Source of the DNA: Stratiformator vulcanicus
Lineage (GTDB): Bacteria > Planctomycetota > Planctomycetia > Planctomycetales > Planctomycetaceae
Assembly: GCF_007744515.1 (NCBI RefSeq)
Contig: NZ_CP036268.1
Span: forward strand, 4,396,833 to 4,460,832
Direction of reading: 5' to 3'
Length of the DNA: 64,000 bases
A model generated the notes under the pieces. That model worked only from the letters and a program-made list of their open reading frames with translations. It was not told the DNA's origin and did no database searches. This document shows positions 27,569 through 37,300 of this stretch, piece after piece. Position numbers and translations under genes: made by a program. The number at the start of each line of letters is the position of its first letter. Position 1 is the stretch's first letter.

Positions 27569-27596
27569 CGTTCGATGATTCGCGCGTGCGAACCGC

Positions 27597-27866
27597 CTAC
27601 CAGCTTGCCTTGTGCATGCCGGGGATCAGGCCGTCGAGAGCCATTTCGCGGAGCATGATGCGCGAAATCTGAAACTTGCGGTAGTTACCCCGCATCCGCC
27701 CCGTAATGCGGCAATGTCGGCGATAACGCGTGGGGCTGGAATTGCGCGGCAGCTTTGCCAGCGCGTCCCAGTCGCCCTCTTCTTTAAGCTTCTTGCGGCG
27801 ATCTTCGTATTTCTTGATGAGGCGGGCGTTCCGCTTCATCTTTTCAATCTTGCCTTTGGAGGCCAT
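27597..27866 (-). CDS. rpsN: 30S ribosomal protein S14
   Basis: 89 residues from the ATG at 27866, preceded by GGAG six bases upstream. [20 protein letters not shown], then [19 protein letters not shown] and the C-terminal [22 protein letters not shown] match S14. The zinc-binding cysteine pairs are absent, so this is the longer zinc-free form, about the usual length. S14 assembles into the 30S head near the decoding site. It stands outside a ribosomal operon, with DUF2256 downstream of a gap on the other side. Confidence 0.97.
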   Translation of the reverse strand: MASKGKIEKMKRNARLIKKYEDRRKKLKEEGDWDALAKLPRNSSPTRYRRHCRITGRMRGNYRKFQISRIMLREMALDGLIPGMHKASW

Positions 27867-27942
27867 CAATCACTCCACAATTCAGAAAATCTCCCGCGAA
27901 TTCGGGTCGCGTATGAAAGCAGGCTGCCGCCTGCGCGTCAAG

Positions 27943-28110
27943 TCAGCCGCGGGTCGTTCCGGATCGCGTTTCGCTCTTCGCGGCTCGCCGACACCTTCGA
28001 CTGCAGTAAAGAACATTCGGCCAGTCGCGTTCCCATTTCTTCCGCCAGCGAAACGGCCTGCCACACTGCCGACAGGTTTTCTCGGGAAGATTCGCCCGGC
28101 GCGATGACAT
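27943..28110 (-). CDS. DUF2256 small zinc-ribbon-like protein
   Basis: 55 residues, found by direct translation of the gap. The sequence [18 protein letters not shown] then [12 protein letters not shown] carries the four cysteines and the Trp/Arg/Lys pattern of DUF2256, a small zinc-ribbon family. An ATG at 28110 opens it and TGA closes it at 27943. The function is unknown. Family members are often near photolyase/cryptochrome-related genes, and this genome segment carries a class II photolyase about 14 kb away. The gene is minus-strand, between the PQQ-propeller gene and rpsN. Confidence 0.85.
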   Translation of the reverse strand: MSSRRANLPEKTCRQCGRPFRWRKKWERDWPNVLYCSRRCRRAAKSETRSGTTRG

Positions 28111-28201
28111 GTCGCCTCAATCAGCAGAACGGTCGTGTCTCGTTCCGGTGCGGATCGTGATGATTCCGGACGTTCCGGTCCAGTCGATGGGATCCGCGGC
28201 T

Positions 28202-30748
28202 CTACCGGGCCAACTCGTCGAGTCGCTCGGCATATTCTTCGGCCTGATCCGAGTCGGCGCTGACGCCGTCAAGCAGAGCCCGCTCCAAGCGGCTTCGCCA
28301 CTTCGGTTGAGGGTCGAGTTCGTAGGCAAGACGGTATTGCGAAACCGCTTCGTCGATCTCGCTTCGATCGGTCGCGATGTCGCCCGCCAAGGCCAGTCGC
28401 TCCGCCTCATCGAGATCACCCTGTTCGCCGGAGGCGAGCCGCCGGGCATCATCGCCAGAGCGATAAAATTTGATGTAGTCGGGCGCGACCGAGACGATGC
28501 CGGAATCACTCGCGTGGAGATTGCCGAGAACATGTTCGCGGGACGTCTTCTTGCGACTGAGAATCGCACCGCTCCTGGGATCTACCTCGACGATTGAAGC
28601 ATCGCTGAGCGGCAAATAGGCCAAGCCCGCTTCTCCAGCGAGCGGTTCGCCAGTCGGAACGGTCCCGTCCGGCCACTGCTGATGAAATTTCTGCTCGCCC
28701 GTTTCGGGATCGAGGCCCGTGAAATGGCGATTGCCGAAAACCGAAACCAGTCCGTTCTCGGCAGCCATAATTCGACGACCATCCTTGCGGGACCGTCGCC
28801 AGTGAAGTTGCCCGGAACCGAGTTCGAGGCAGTGTAATTCGTTGTTTTCCGGGGTCGCGACAAACACACGCTCGCCTGCGACGACGAGTTGCGACTGATC
28901 CCATTTGTCCGTCGGGCCGCTTACGTTGGCCAGGTTCTGAAGTTGCTGGCGGTTGAACCGTCGGTTGCGTCGACCCGAAGGTGCCGCCGTCCGGGGATAG
29001 CGGTAGGCCCACTGGAGCGATCGGGTCGTCGGATCGACCGCCACGATTCCCCCGGCCCCGGTTGGACAAATTAAGTTTCCGCCGACGAGATGAGGGGTCA
29101 CTGCGCTGTTTCGCCGGACCGGGTCCATTCCGATCGCCACTTCGATCTGTCCGATCTCGACCGACCAAGTCAGTCGGCCGGTGTCACCGTCAATTTCATT
29201 CAAAAAGATCGATCGATCGTATTCGGTCAGGGCGAAGAGCCTCGAACGCTCCGCGAGCGGCGTTCCCAGAAAATCATGCCCTGCCAGCAATGGTTCAAAT
29301 CGGCTCGAGGGCCCGCCAACCTGCCAGAGAATTTTGCCTTGGCAGGTGCGATCAGCCCGAAGCGCTGTGAGAACCCGTCCATCCGACGCGAACGAGACCG
29401 ATGACTTGCCCGGGGCTTCGTTTCCATCTCTTTGCTGGACGACGAAACCGCCGCCTACCGGCCCGTTAAACGGCATGGCTAGTCCACCGCCCCGCCAGAC
29501 GCCTCCGAAAAGAAGTTGGTTGCCGTTCGCAACCGGTGCCGACTTGTCACTCGAATGAAGACCGAATTGATTTTCGCTCGCCGGTTCGAGCAGGTAGGCG
29601 ATACCCGGTCGGGCCACGATCTTCCCAGCCGGCGAATTCCCCCAGAACATGTCGTCATAATCGTCTCTGGTGGAAGCGGAGCGATAGCTCCACAACCGCT
29701 CGCCCGACTCGACAGCGATCGCGTCGAATCCGGAAATCGTCGGAAGCAGCAGCAGGTCGCCTGAGACGACCGCACTCAGTGTTGAAAGCGGCGCCACACC
29801 GGAGCGAATCGCCGAATCTCGAGCATCCGCAATATCAGCCGTCTCCGCGGGCAATAGTCCCGTCGTGACCGACCACTCCGCCACCCGAAGCGGGAGATCG
29901 TCGACCGACGCGTGCGACGAATGCGGCTGCGGAACACCCCGGGCGAAATGGCGAAGTAGGACGGCGACATCGGTTTCCTTGCCGTCGGCATTTTGATCGT
30001 CACTCGATGCCAATCGCGAAATCGCCTCCGAAAGTAATGGAAAGCGTTCCAAGAGGGCTTCGGCTCGGTCGAGGCGGCCCGAACGCACTTCTGCAACGAC
30101 GGCCAACAGCGCGTGCTGCGGATTAATCTCAGATTGGTCGACCTGCTCCATGAAGCGCCGCATGCAATCGGCTGCTTCGCCGTGCCTCCCTCGATCCAGC
30201 AACGCCGCTGACAAGCGAAATAACGCGACATGCCCCGCCTCGGTCTGAGGGAAGAGTGTCGCCGCCCTAGTCAGCCCGGCGATCGAGCCTTCCGCAATCG
30301 CATCGTTGAGATACCGCTGCGCTGCGACGCCGAATTGGAGTTCATAAATCCGCTGCCCTTCGGGCGGCAATCCGTCGATCAACCGTGCCAGCTCGTGACG
30401 AAGACTAATGACGGCTTGCCCGTTCGACTTCGATGTCACAAACACATCGGACTGATCGACCGCATCAAGCAGAGTGCCGATCGCGCGGACGGCGTCGTCA
30501 AATTGACCTCTGGAGATCACCTCGCGCACCCGCTCGAGGTTGCGGCTCATATCCTGATCGATCGGGAGTTGGAGGCTGTTTTGGAGTTGCGACTCCGAAA
30601 AGAGCGTCCGCGACACCTGCGCGTGGGCGGGATTGTCGAGTAGCAGACAGATGGCGAACGGGATCGCCACGACCAGCACCCGCAGTCGGGTATCTAAGCA
30701 GTTTGAAATCACTGTCTGCGCTCTCCGCCTGAGTTCCAGTCGCACCAC
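28202..30748 (-). CDS. PQQ-propeller secreted protein with helical N-terminus
   Basis: 848 residues with a GTG start. A signal segment (LVVAIPFAICLLLDNPAHA) is followed by a helical TPR-like region to about residue 240 (RGQFDDAVRAIGTLLDAV, LFRLSAALLDRGRHGEAADC). From about residue 300 a PQQ-type beta-propeller follows (IVAVDPTTRSLQWAYRYP, LHCLELGSGQLHWRRSR, FTGLDPETGEQKFHQQWPDG). The tail of 60 residues returns to helices (EAVSQYRLAYELDPQPKW). It is probably periplasmic. The domain pattern suggests a BamB-like or scaffold role, not an enzyme. Confidence 0.75.
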   Translation of the reverse strand: MVRLELRRRAQTVISNCLDTRLRVLVVAIPFAICLLLDNPAHAQVSRTLFSESQLQNSLQLPIDQDMSRNLERVREVISRGQFDDAVRAIGTLLDAVDQSDVFVTSKSNGQAVISLRHELARLIDGLPPEGQRIYELQFGVAAQRYLNDAIAEGSIAGLTRAATLFPQTEAGHVALFRLSAALLDRGRHGEAADCMRRFMEQVDQSEINPQHALLAVVAEVRSGRLDRAEALLERFPLLSEAISRLASSDDQNADGKETDVAVLLRHFARGVPQPHSSHASVDDLPLRVAEWSVTTGLLPAETADIADARDSAIRSGVAPLSTLSAVVSGDLLLLPTISGFDAIAVESGERLWSYRSASTRDDYDDMFWGNSPAGKIVARPGIAYLLEPASENQFGLHSSDKSAPVANGNQLLFGGVWRGGGLAMPFNGPVGGGFVVQQRDGNEAPGKSSVSFASDGRVLTALRADRTCQGKILWQVGGPSSRFEPLLAGHDFLGTPLAERSRLFALTEYDRSIFLNEIDGDTGRLTWSVEIGQIEVAIGMDPVRRNSAVTPHLVGGNLICPTGAGGIVAVDPTTRSLQWAYRYPRTAAPSGRRNRRFNRQQLQNLANVSGPTDKWDQSQLVVAGERVFVATPENNELHCLELGSGQLHWRRSRKDGRRIMAAENGLVSVFGNRHFTGLDPETGEQKFHQQWPDGTVPTGEPLAGEAGLAYLPLSDASIVEVDPRSGAILSRKKTSREHVLGNLHASDSGIVSVAPDYIKFYRSGDDARRLASGEQGDLDEAERLALAGDIATDRSEIDEAVSQYRLAYELDPQPKWRSRLERALLDGVSADSDQAEEYAERLDELAR

Positions 30749-30883
30749 GTTCCGTCTCCGGCAGCGCTACGTCACCGAACCGCTCCCACCGTCGCTAAAA
30801 GTGCAGTCCGAGTTCAATCAGTCAGCAAATTTCTCGGCAGTCGGTGTCTTGCAGATTTGCATCCTGAACTTCCAAGAACGCCG

Positions 30884-31912
30884 TTATTCATCCGCCGGTT
30901 TGACGCGAACTTTCACGTCGTAGTGGCCGGGGTACTGATACCCGTTGTTGGCGAACTGGTGGGCCATCGCAATGCCCAATTCCAGCGTGCCCGATCGTTT
31001 TGCCGTGATCTCGGCTGCGGAACCAATTTTGAAGACATCGCCGTTGCTGCCGATTCGACCGACGAGCGCACCACCCGGAATTTTGTTCTGCACGTACCAC
31101 TGAAAGTTACCGCCGCCTTCGGGGGTCGACTGCGCGTTATTCCCCCAGGGTGACATCGTGATCGTTCCCGAAGCTCGGAAATAGATACGGTCACCCCGAT
31201 TGATTCGGATGCCGGACGCCTTCCAACCCCGTTGCACAATGGCCGTTTGATCGACCTTCAGTGACTTTCGGACTTCCGGTTTCTCTTTCGATTCCCGTTC
31301 GGCCCGGCGGACGTCTTTCCAAGAGACCGTCAGAGGCCCGAACTTCGTCTCGATCTGAAATGATTCCGGACTGACTTCACCCAGCACCGTGAATCGATCG
31401 GTTTCCACTGTGTCCTCAGGGACCAGTTCCGTCTTGGCGGAGCCCTGCGACTCGAACGAATCCATTTCGTCAAGTTCGGCGAGAATCCGCGAAATCCGCG
31501 TCCGCCGCTCGGCATCAGGATCGTCGGTTCGGCTTTCCAGTTCCTCGCGAAGGGCCGGGCCGTAGTTGAGCAACTCCCGCTGCGCTTCGTCTCGTTCCTT
31601 CGCGTTATTGGAACCGAGTTGTTGGAACAACTTACCAATTTTTTCTTGTTCCTGCGGATGGGAATCGAGACCGGGTGTCAGGCCGACGATCCGGTCGACG
31701 GGAACGGTCAATCGGCCGAATTCGGTTTCGACGTCGATCGTCTCGACCGAAAGCGTTCCGCTCACGACGGAGCCTTCCATCAAGTGGACGCGAATCGTCG
31801 CCGGTCCGTCATCGTCCGCCCGACCCGGCACGGCTGTCGCCAAGACGGCCGCGAAAAGAACTGGCGTCAGCGACGTTCGGCCCGACCGTGTGTACCCCGA
31901 CTGCAATGACAT
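30884..31912 (-). CDS. Secreted protein with LecA/PA-IL-like C-terminal domain
   Basis: 342 residues from the ATG at 31912, which follows a GGAGA site. A signal peptide (LTPVLFAAVLATAVPGRA) comes first. Two related beta segments (VHLMEGSVVSGTLSVETIDV, then FTVLGEVSPESFQIETKFG) suggest a duplicated planctomycete domain, with a helical spacer between them. The last 120 residues (GIRINRGDRIYFRASGTI, then GALVGRIGSNGDVFKIG) resemble the calcium-dependent galactose lectin PA-IL. It is probably exported. Ligand specificity is not visible. Confidence 0.7.
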   Translation of the reverse strand: MSLQSGYTRSGRTSLTPVLFAAVLATAVPGRADDDGPATIRVHLMEGSVVSGTLSVETIDVETEFGRLTVPVDRIVGLTPGLDSHPQEQEKIGKLFQQLGSNNAKERDEAQRELLNYGPALREELESRTDDPDAERRTRISRILAELDEMDSFESQGSAKTELVPEDTVETDRFTVLGEVSPESFQIETKFGPLTVSWKDVRRAERESKEKPEVRKSLKVDQTAIVQRGWKASGIRINRGDRIYFRASGTITMSPWGNNAQSTPEGGGNFQWYVQNKIPGGALVGRIGSNGDVFKIGSAAEITAKRSGTLELGIAMAHQFANNGYQYPGHYDVKVRVKPADE

Positions 31913-32282
31913 GGTGAAGCATCTCCTGAAGACCGACCGCTTTGATCGAATCGCTATGAAGTGGCAGCCGGATCGCACGAACTACCGTAGTGTTGACCTG
32001 TCGAAATGTTGACGATCGTCGTGGCCCGATTCTCACCGGTCCGATCGACAGTTGCAAATATCATTGTGACCGATTGAGACTTTTCTGCTGGAAATCCAAA
32101 GCCTCGAGAGATCGAGAGGCGTTTCCTCTAAGGCCCCAAAGGTAAGACGAAACGAGCCGTCAAAAAGTTCCCGACCCGAACGCGGCATGAACGGGAACAC
32201 AGAGGGCGGTTCAGCGTCGAGATTGCTGTCAGAAAACTCAAACATAGCGCGAGGTTGATGCGATGAGGCTGTTCCGGCACGC
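31913..32282. other. Divergent gap before the Nramp-like gene
   Basis: 370 bases without a supported gene, between a minus-strand secreted protein and the plus-strand transporter, so both promoters must lie here. I see no convincing hairpin or RNA motif. Confidence 0.45.
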
Positions 32283-33929
32283 TTGAGCCTTCGAACCATC
32301 AGTCCAGCGACTCATCCCGTGACCACACCCTTGGAAGACGAATTGCAGCAGCCGGACGAACCTGGCAACGCTTCAGCGGCGACGACCGACCCGCCTCGAA
32401 ACATCCGCAATCTCGTTCGCTACGTCGGCCCCGGCCTGATTATGGCCGCTGCCATCGTCGGTTCAGGCGAACTCATCGCAACCACGAAGACCGGCGCGCA
32501 GGGCGGCATGACGCTGCTGTGGTTCATTGTCGTCGGCTGCGTCATCAAAGTCTTCGTCCAGGTTGAGTTGGGCCGATACGCCATTAGTGAAGGCCGCACC
32601 ACACTCGAAGCCCTCAACACTGTCCCCGGACCACGGCTTCGTGTGAATTGGATCTTGTGGGTGTGGGTCGTGATGATGATCTGCACGATTGGTCAACTCG
32701 GAGGCATCGTTGGCGGAGTCGGGCAATCGTTGGCGATGACGTTCCCGATCACCGGCGACTACATTCACGCCGTCTCGCTTCCCGAAGAGGGTGAACTGAG
32801 GCGGTATGTCGAACTCCGCGACAAAAATCCGGACGATCCGCTTGTCGAAGCGATTCGCCGACGGATCGACCGAGCCGGGGCAGCCGGCTGGGAGGCTCTT
32901 GAAAACCTTGAGGCCGGACGACCGATCGACCCCGAAGGCGGCGATCCCTACACATGGGATGACCGCATCTGGGCGGGCGTCGCCGCGGCCATTACCTCAG
33001 TGTTCCTATTCTTCGGTCGTTACAACCTCATTCAGAATTTCTCGATCACACTCGTCGGTTTGTTCACCTTCCTCACCATTGGGAATGTGATTTCACTGCA
33101 ATTTACCCAAGAGTTCTCGCTGACTTCGGACGAGGTATTGCGCGGACTTCAATTTCGGCTGGCCGATGAAGACGGCGGCTGGGCCGCGTGGGTGTTCGCG
33201 ATTTCCGCGTTCGGGCTGATCGGCGTCGGTGCGACCGAACTCATCTCTTATCCGTATTGGTGTCTTGAACGGGGGTACGCCCGCTACTGCGGCCCGCGCG
33301 ACGATACATCGGACTGGGAGAAGCGAGCGAGGGGCTGGATGCGGGTGATGCGGTTCGACGCCTTCGGGTCAATGGTGTGTTACACCATCGCGACGGTCTG
33401 TTTCTTCTTAATGGGCGTGGCGGTACTGCATCGCCGGGGCCTCGATCCGTCCGGCATGAGGATGGTGAGCACGCTCGGCGAAGCCTACGTCCCGGTCTTC
33501 GGCAGTTATGCGAAGTGGTTGTTCCTGACGGGGGCAATCTCGGTTCTCTACTCGACCTTCCTCGTCGCCAACGCCAGCAACGCGCGCATGTTCGCCGACG
33601 GCGCGATCCAGTTGCGACTGATTCCGAAGTCGGACGTAACGTCGGGTTCGAACAAAACGGTGATCGGCCTATCGGCCCTCCTTCCCCTGCTCTGCTTCGC
33701 TCTCTATTTAGTCGGCCTCGATCCCGTGTTGCTGATTGCGATCGGCGGGTTAACGCAGACGATCATGCTCGGCGCACTCGCGGCGGCGGCCCTCTATTTT
33801 CGCTTCGTCGCCATCGATCGAAGACTCCGCCCGACAAGGGCGTGGGACTTATTCCTGATTCTGAGTGCGGGCTCACTCGTCGCGTTCAGCATTTGCGCAT
33901 TCGGAATCGCAGCCGCTCAGTTCATTTGA
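32283..33929 (+). CDS. Divergent Nramp-family transporter
   Basis: 548 residues with a TTG start at 32283 (a GTG at 32319 is possible). About eleven hydrophobic segments fit the Nramp/MntH fold: TM1 context YVGPGLIMAAAIVGSGELIAT, later IKVFVQVELGRYAISEGRT. The usual metal-binding DPGN of TM1 is replaced by GSGE, and the TM6 MPHN-type motif is absent (GVGATELISYPYWCLERGYA at that place). A hydrophilic insert of about 60 residues (EELRRYVELRDKNPDD to the TWDDR segment) separates TM3-4. Substrate therefore is unclear: metal uptake by the standard mechanism is doubtful. Confidence 0.8.
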   Translation: MSLRTISPATHPVTTPLEDELQQPDEPGNASAATTDPPRNIRNLVRYVGPGLIMAAAIVGSGELIATTKTGAQGGMTLLWFIVVGCVIKVFVQVELGRYAISEGRTTLEALNTVPGPRLRVNWILWVWVVMMICTIGQLGGIVGGVGQSLAMTFPITGDYIHAVSLPEEGELRRYVELRDKNPDDPLVEAIRRRIDRAGAAGWEALENLEAGRPIDPEGGDPYTWDDRIWAGVAAAITSVFLFFGRYNLIQNFSITLVGLFTFLTIGNVISLQFTQEFSLTSDEVLRGLQFRLADEDGGWAAWVFAISAFGLIGVGATELISYPYWCLERGYARYCGPRDDTSDWEKRARGWMRVMRFDAFGSMVCYTIATVCFFLMGVAVLHRRGLDPSGMRMVSTLGEAYVPVFGSYAKWLFLTGAISVLYSTFLVANASNARMFADGAIQLRLIPKSDVTSGSNKTVIGLSALLPLLCFALYLVGLDPVLLIAIGGLTQTIMLGALAAAALYFRFVAIDRRLRPTRAWDLFLILSAGSLVAFSICAFGIAAAQFI

Positions 33930-34311
33930 CGGCACCTTAGATCCGGGCCGCGGGCAGCCGTTGAAAAAGTATGGGAAGGTCCTCGAGCCTTCTGCTTGCG
34001 AGTCCGCCAGAGATTCCCCTGCTTCCGCGATGACGGCGTATTTCGCTGAAAACGGCGTCTTGCTCGCTACGATTTTCCAAAGCCAGGCGGGCGCCGGCGA
34101 CTTCGAGTCAGGAACGCCGAATTCTCTCGTAATTTTGTTTACCTATTAACGCATTGACAGTTTAGTGCTTGCTGATATTTTGTGAGCGAATTACTTTATG
34201 CATCAAACGATCACATATGCTTCGGATTGAACATTGCCTCTTGAGTGTTCGTCGCCTGCAACATTTTCGGAACGACTTCCACCCGAATAATCCGCTGCGT
34301 AGGGCCCCGCT
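33930..34311. promoter_or_regulatory. Leader region of the giant toxin gene with candidate promoter
   Basis: 382 bases without a supported gene. TTGACA at 34154-34159 and TATTTT at 34176-34181 are spaced by 16 bases and form a plausible sigma-70 promoter for the giant gene starting at 34312. The region is AT-richer than the flanks. No terminator for the transporter gene is clear. Confidence 0.4.
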
Positions 34312-37300
34312 ATGCTGCTTGAGAACTGGCTGTCTTCGTACCGCCCGCGTCGTCCATCCCGCGTGCGTCGCCGGAAATCTCGACGAGATTTTACGTTAGA
34401 GCCACTGGAGCAGCGGGTCATGCTCAGCGGCAGCCCCGGCGGGGTGCTCAACGGCACCGAACCGGTCCTGCTCGATGCCAATTTCTCCACGCAAATTCCC
34501 TCGGCGACGACGCCGATCGGAACCGTCGATTACGTACATCCATCGCTAGAATACGGCGGCGTCTCGCTCGGGACCGGAGCCCAGGTTCCGTGGAATGCGG
34601 ACGAGTTTGAGGTCCAATTCAGCAGCCTCAACGCAAGCGGAGCCAGCGCCACCAATTCGGCCGACACCGCCGCAAAGAGTGACCGCACCACCCTCGGTTT
34701 CGCTCTCGAAAATGACCAATACGTCGCTTTTACCGTCGTAGCGACCAACGGAACGCTCGACTTGCGGGATATGACGTTCGAATTCACGTTGCAGCGGCAG
34801 AGCTGGCACGCGCCGCGGCAATTCGCTGTTGCGACATTTACGCCGGACGGGCAGTTTCTCGGCGATCCATTCCTGGTGACCGAAGCGGTCAAAGGCGGCC
34901 AAACCGAGGACATTGTGCTGCACGCTAACGTGCCGATGCACCAAGCGTGGTCGAATGTGAGCGGTCCGATCGAAGTGCGGCTGTACGCCTACGACAGTGC
35001 CTACCGCCATCGCCTGTCTGTGAAAGATTTCCGAGTTCTGGGTGATAGCACTCCGGTAATTGTTACCGACTCCCTGCCCCAACTCACTCTCGGCAAAGCG
35101 TTCGAAACACAACTGGAGTCAGCGGGCGGCTCCGGGCAGGTTGGATGGTGGGTTTCCGGTGGCGCGGTGCCGCCTGGCATGGCGCTTTCCGAATTCGGGC
35201 AACTCATTGGAACGCCGAGCGAAGTCGGAGCATATACATTCCATGTCACGGCGATGGATTTTAACGGCGATCAAGCCACCCGGACTCTGTCGCTCGAAGT
35301 CGTCGGAGAAGTTCCCGTCGCCGACGCCCTGCTCGATGTCCACATCGAGGGAATTGTGCCCGAGATAACCGGGGGGACCTTCGGTGATGCCGTCGTCGCT
35401 GAAGGATTATCGTTCAGCGGGATTGAACTCGGCGAAGGTGCCCGGCGGCCTTGGAATGCCGACGAGTTCGAGGTGCAGTTCCGCAGCCGGGATGCTGAGG
35501 GCAACAGCGCGCTCTATGAGGCTCCGCAGGCCTCCAACGCAGACGTGACCACCCATCAATTTGCACTGCAGCAGGGGCACTACGTCGGATTTAGCCTGGG
35601 AGCCTCGGCCGGTCGAGTTGACATGCGGGGCGCGACGGTCGAGTTCACCGTCCGCCGGCAGTCGTGGCACGCTCCGAGGCAACTCGCCCTGCACACGTCA
35701 GTCGATGGCTTTGCAGACTCCGAAAGCGCGCTACTCGTAACAAAAGTCTCGCATCGCGGCGACCAGGATGTCGTGACGTACTCGGTCACGTTGCCCGGCT
35801 CCGCCGCGTACGAGAACCTTGCCGGGCCGGTCGAATTCCGGCTATACGCTTTTGAAAGCGCTTACGCCCATCGGCTGTCGATCCATCGATTCGCGATTGA
35901 GGCCGGGGCCGGTACCCCTGCGGCGGAGCCACCCAGTTTCGCCGCCCCTACTTACGCATTTAGTGTCGACGAGAATGCCACTTCCGGCACGCCGGTCGGA
36001 ACGGTCTCGGCAAGCGATCCCGATGGGGGCGCATTACGGTACGAAATCGTCGAGCAGACCCCGTTCGTCATTGATGAGCAGTCGGGGCAACTGGCTTTGG
36101 CCGGTGACGCCGATTACGAAGATGTTTCGTCTTATCAGTTCTCGGTTCGTGCGGTCGAGGTTGACAATCCGACGCAGACCGCGACCGTCGAGGTCACGAT
36201 CGACGTCAACGACCTGAACGAAGCCCCGACGATCGGGCATGTCAATACCTTACTGGTCGCGGAAGGCACCGCTGCCGGATTCGTGCTCGGACAGATCGAA
36301 GCGAGCGACCCCGACGGCGACAGCGTGACGTTCACGTTGGCCGGAACAACCGGTCCTGTTCCGTTCGAGATCGATTCCGACGGGACCGTCCGCCTGACCG
36401 GTCCGGTCGATTACGAGACCGTGCAGAGCTACCAGCTTCACGTCCTCGCTACGGACGAACACGGATTGGCAAGTGAGCCGACTACCGTGTCTGCAAACGT
36501 GACCGATGTGAATGAAGCACCGCTGGTTAATCCGGTGGGAGAACTGATTTTGACGGAGGACACGGCTGTCGGCACCGTCGTCGCGACGATTAACGCCTAC
36601 GATCCCGAAGGGCAGCCGTTGACGTTCTCGCTGGCCGATTCTTCGGGCTATTTTGCCGTCGATGCAAACAGCGGTGAGATTACCGTTGCGGCTCCCCTCG
36701 ACTTCGAGGTGTCGCCGACCGAAATACTTTCGATCAGCATCTCGGACGGAAACAGGACCACCATTGTCGATGTCGATGTCACGGTTCAGGACACCGCACC
36801 TGTCCCTCAGGCGGTAACACTTTCGATCGACGAACTGACGGACGCGGGCACCGAGGTTGGGACGCTGGTTGCAGGCGGTGACACAACGTCGCTGACTTGG
36901 TCGATACAGCCGGGACTCGACGCAGATCTGTTCCTTGTCGAGCCGGACGGTCGCGTACTGTTGAACGCGGTACTCGATCACGAGCAATCGCCCGCTCGCA
37001 GTTTCTTCGCATCAGTGACGGACGGCACCTCGACCGACACGGTACTCGTCCAAGTCACGATAAATGACGTCAACGAGGCGCCCGAGTTCGATCAGGATTC
37101 GTTCGCGTTCACGGTCGAAGAAATCACCTCGGCGGACGGTTCGGTGGTGATCGGAACTATTTCTGCGAATGACCCTGAGGGCAATAGCCTCAATTTTTCC
37201 GGTGTTGGAATTGGCAGCCTGCCCTTCACGGTCGATGGCGACGGTTCGATCCGACTGATCGCGCCGCTCGATTACGAAACGACCGCCGATTACACATTCG

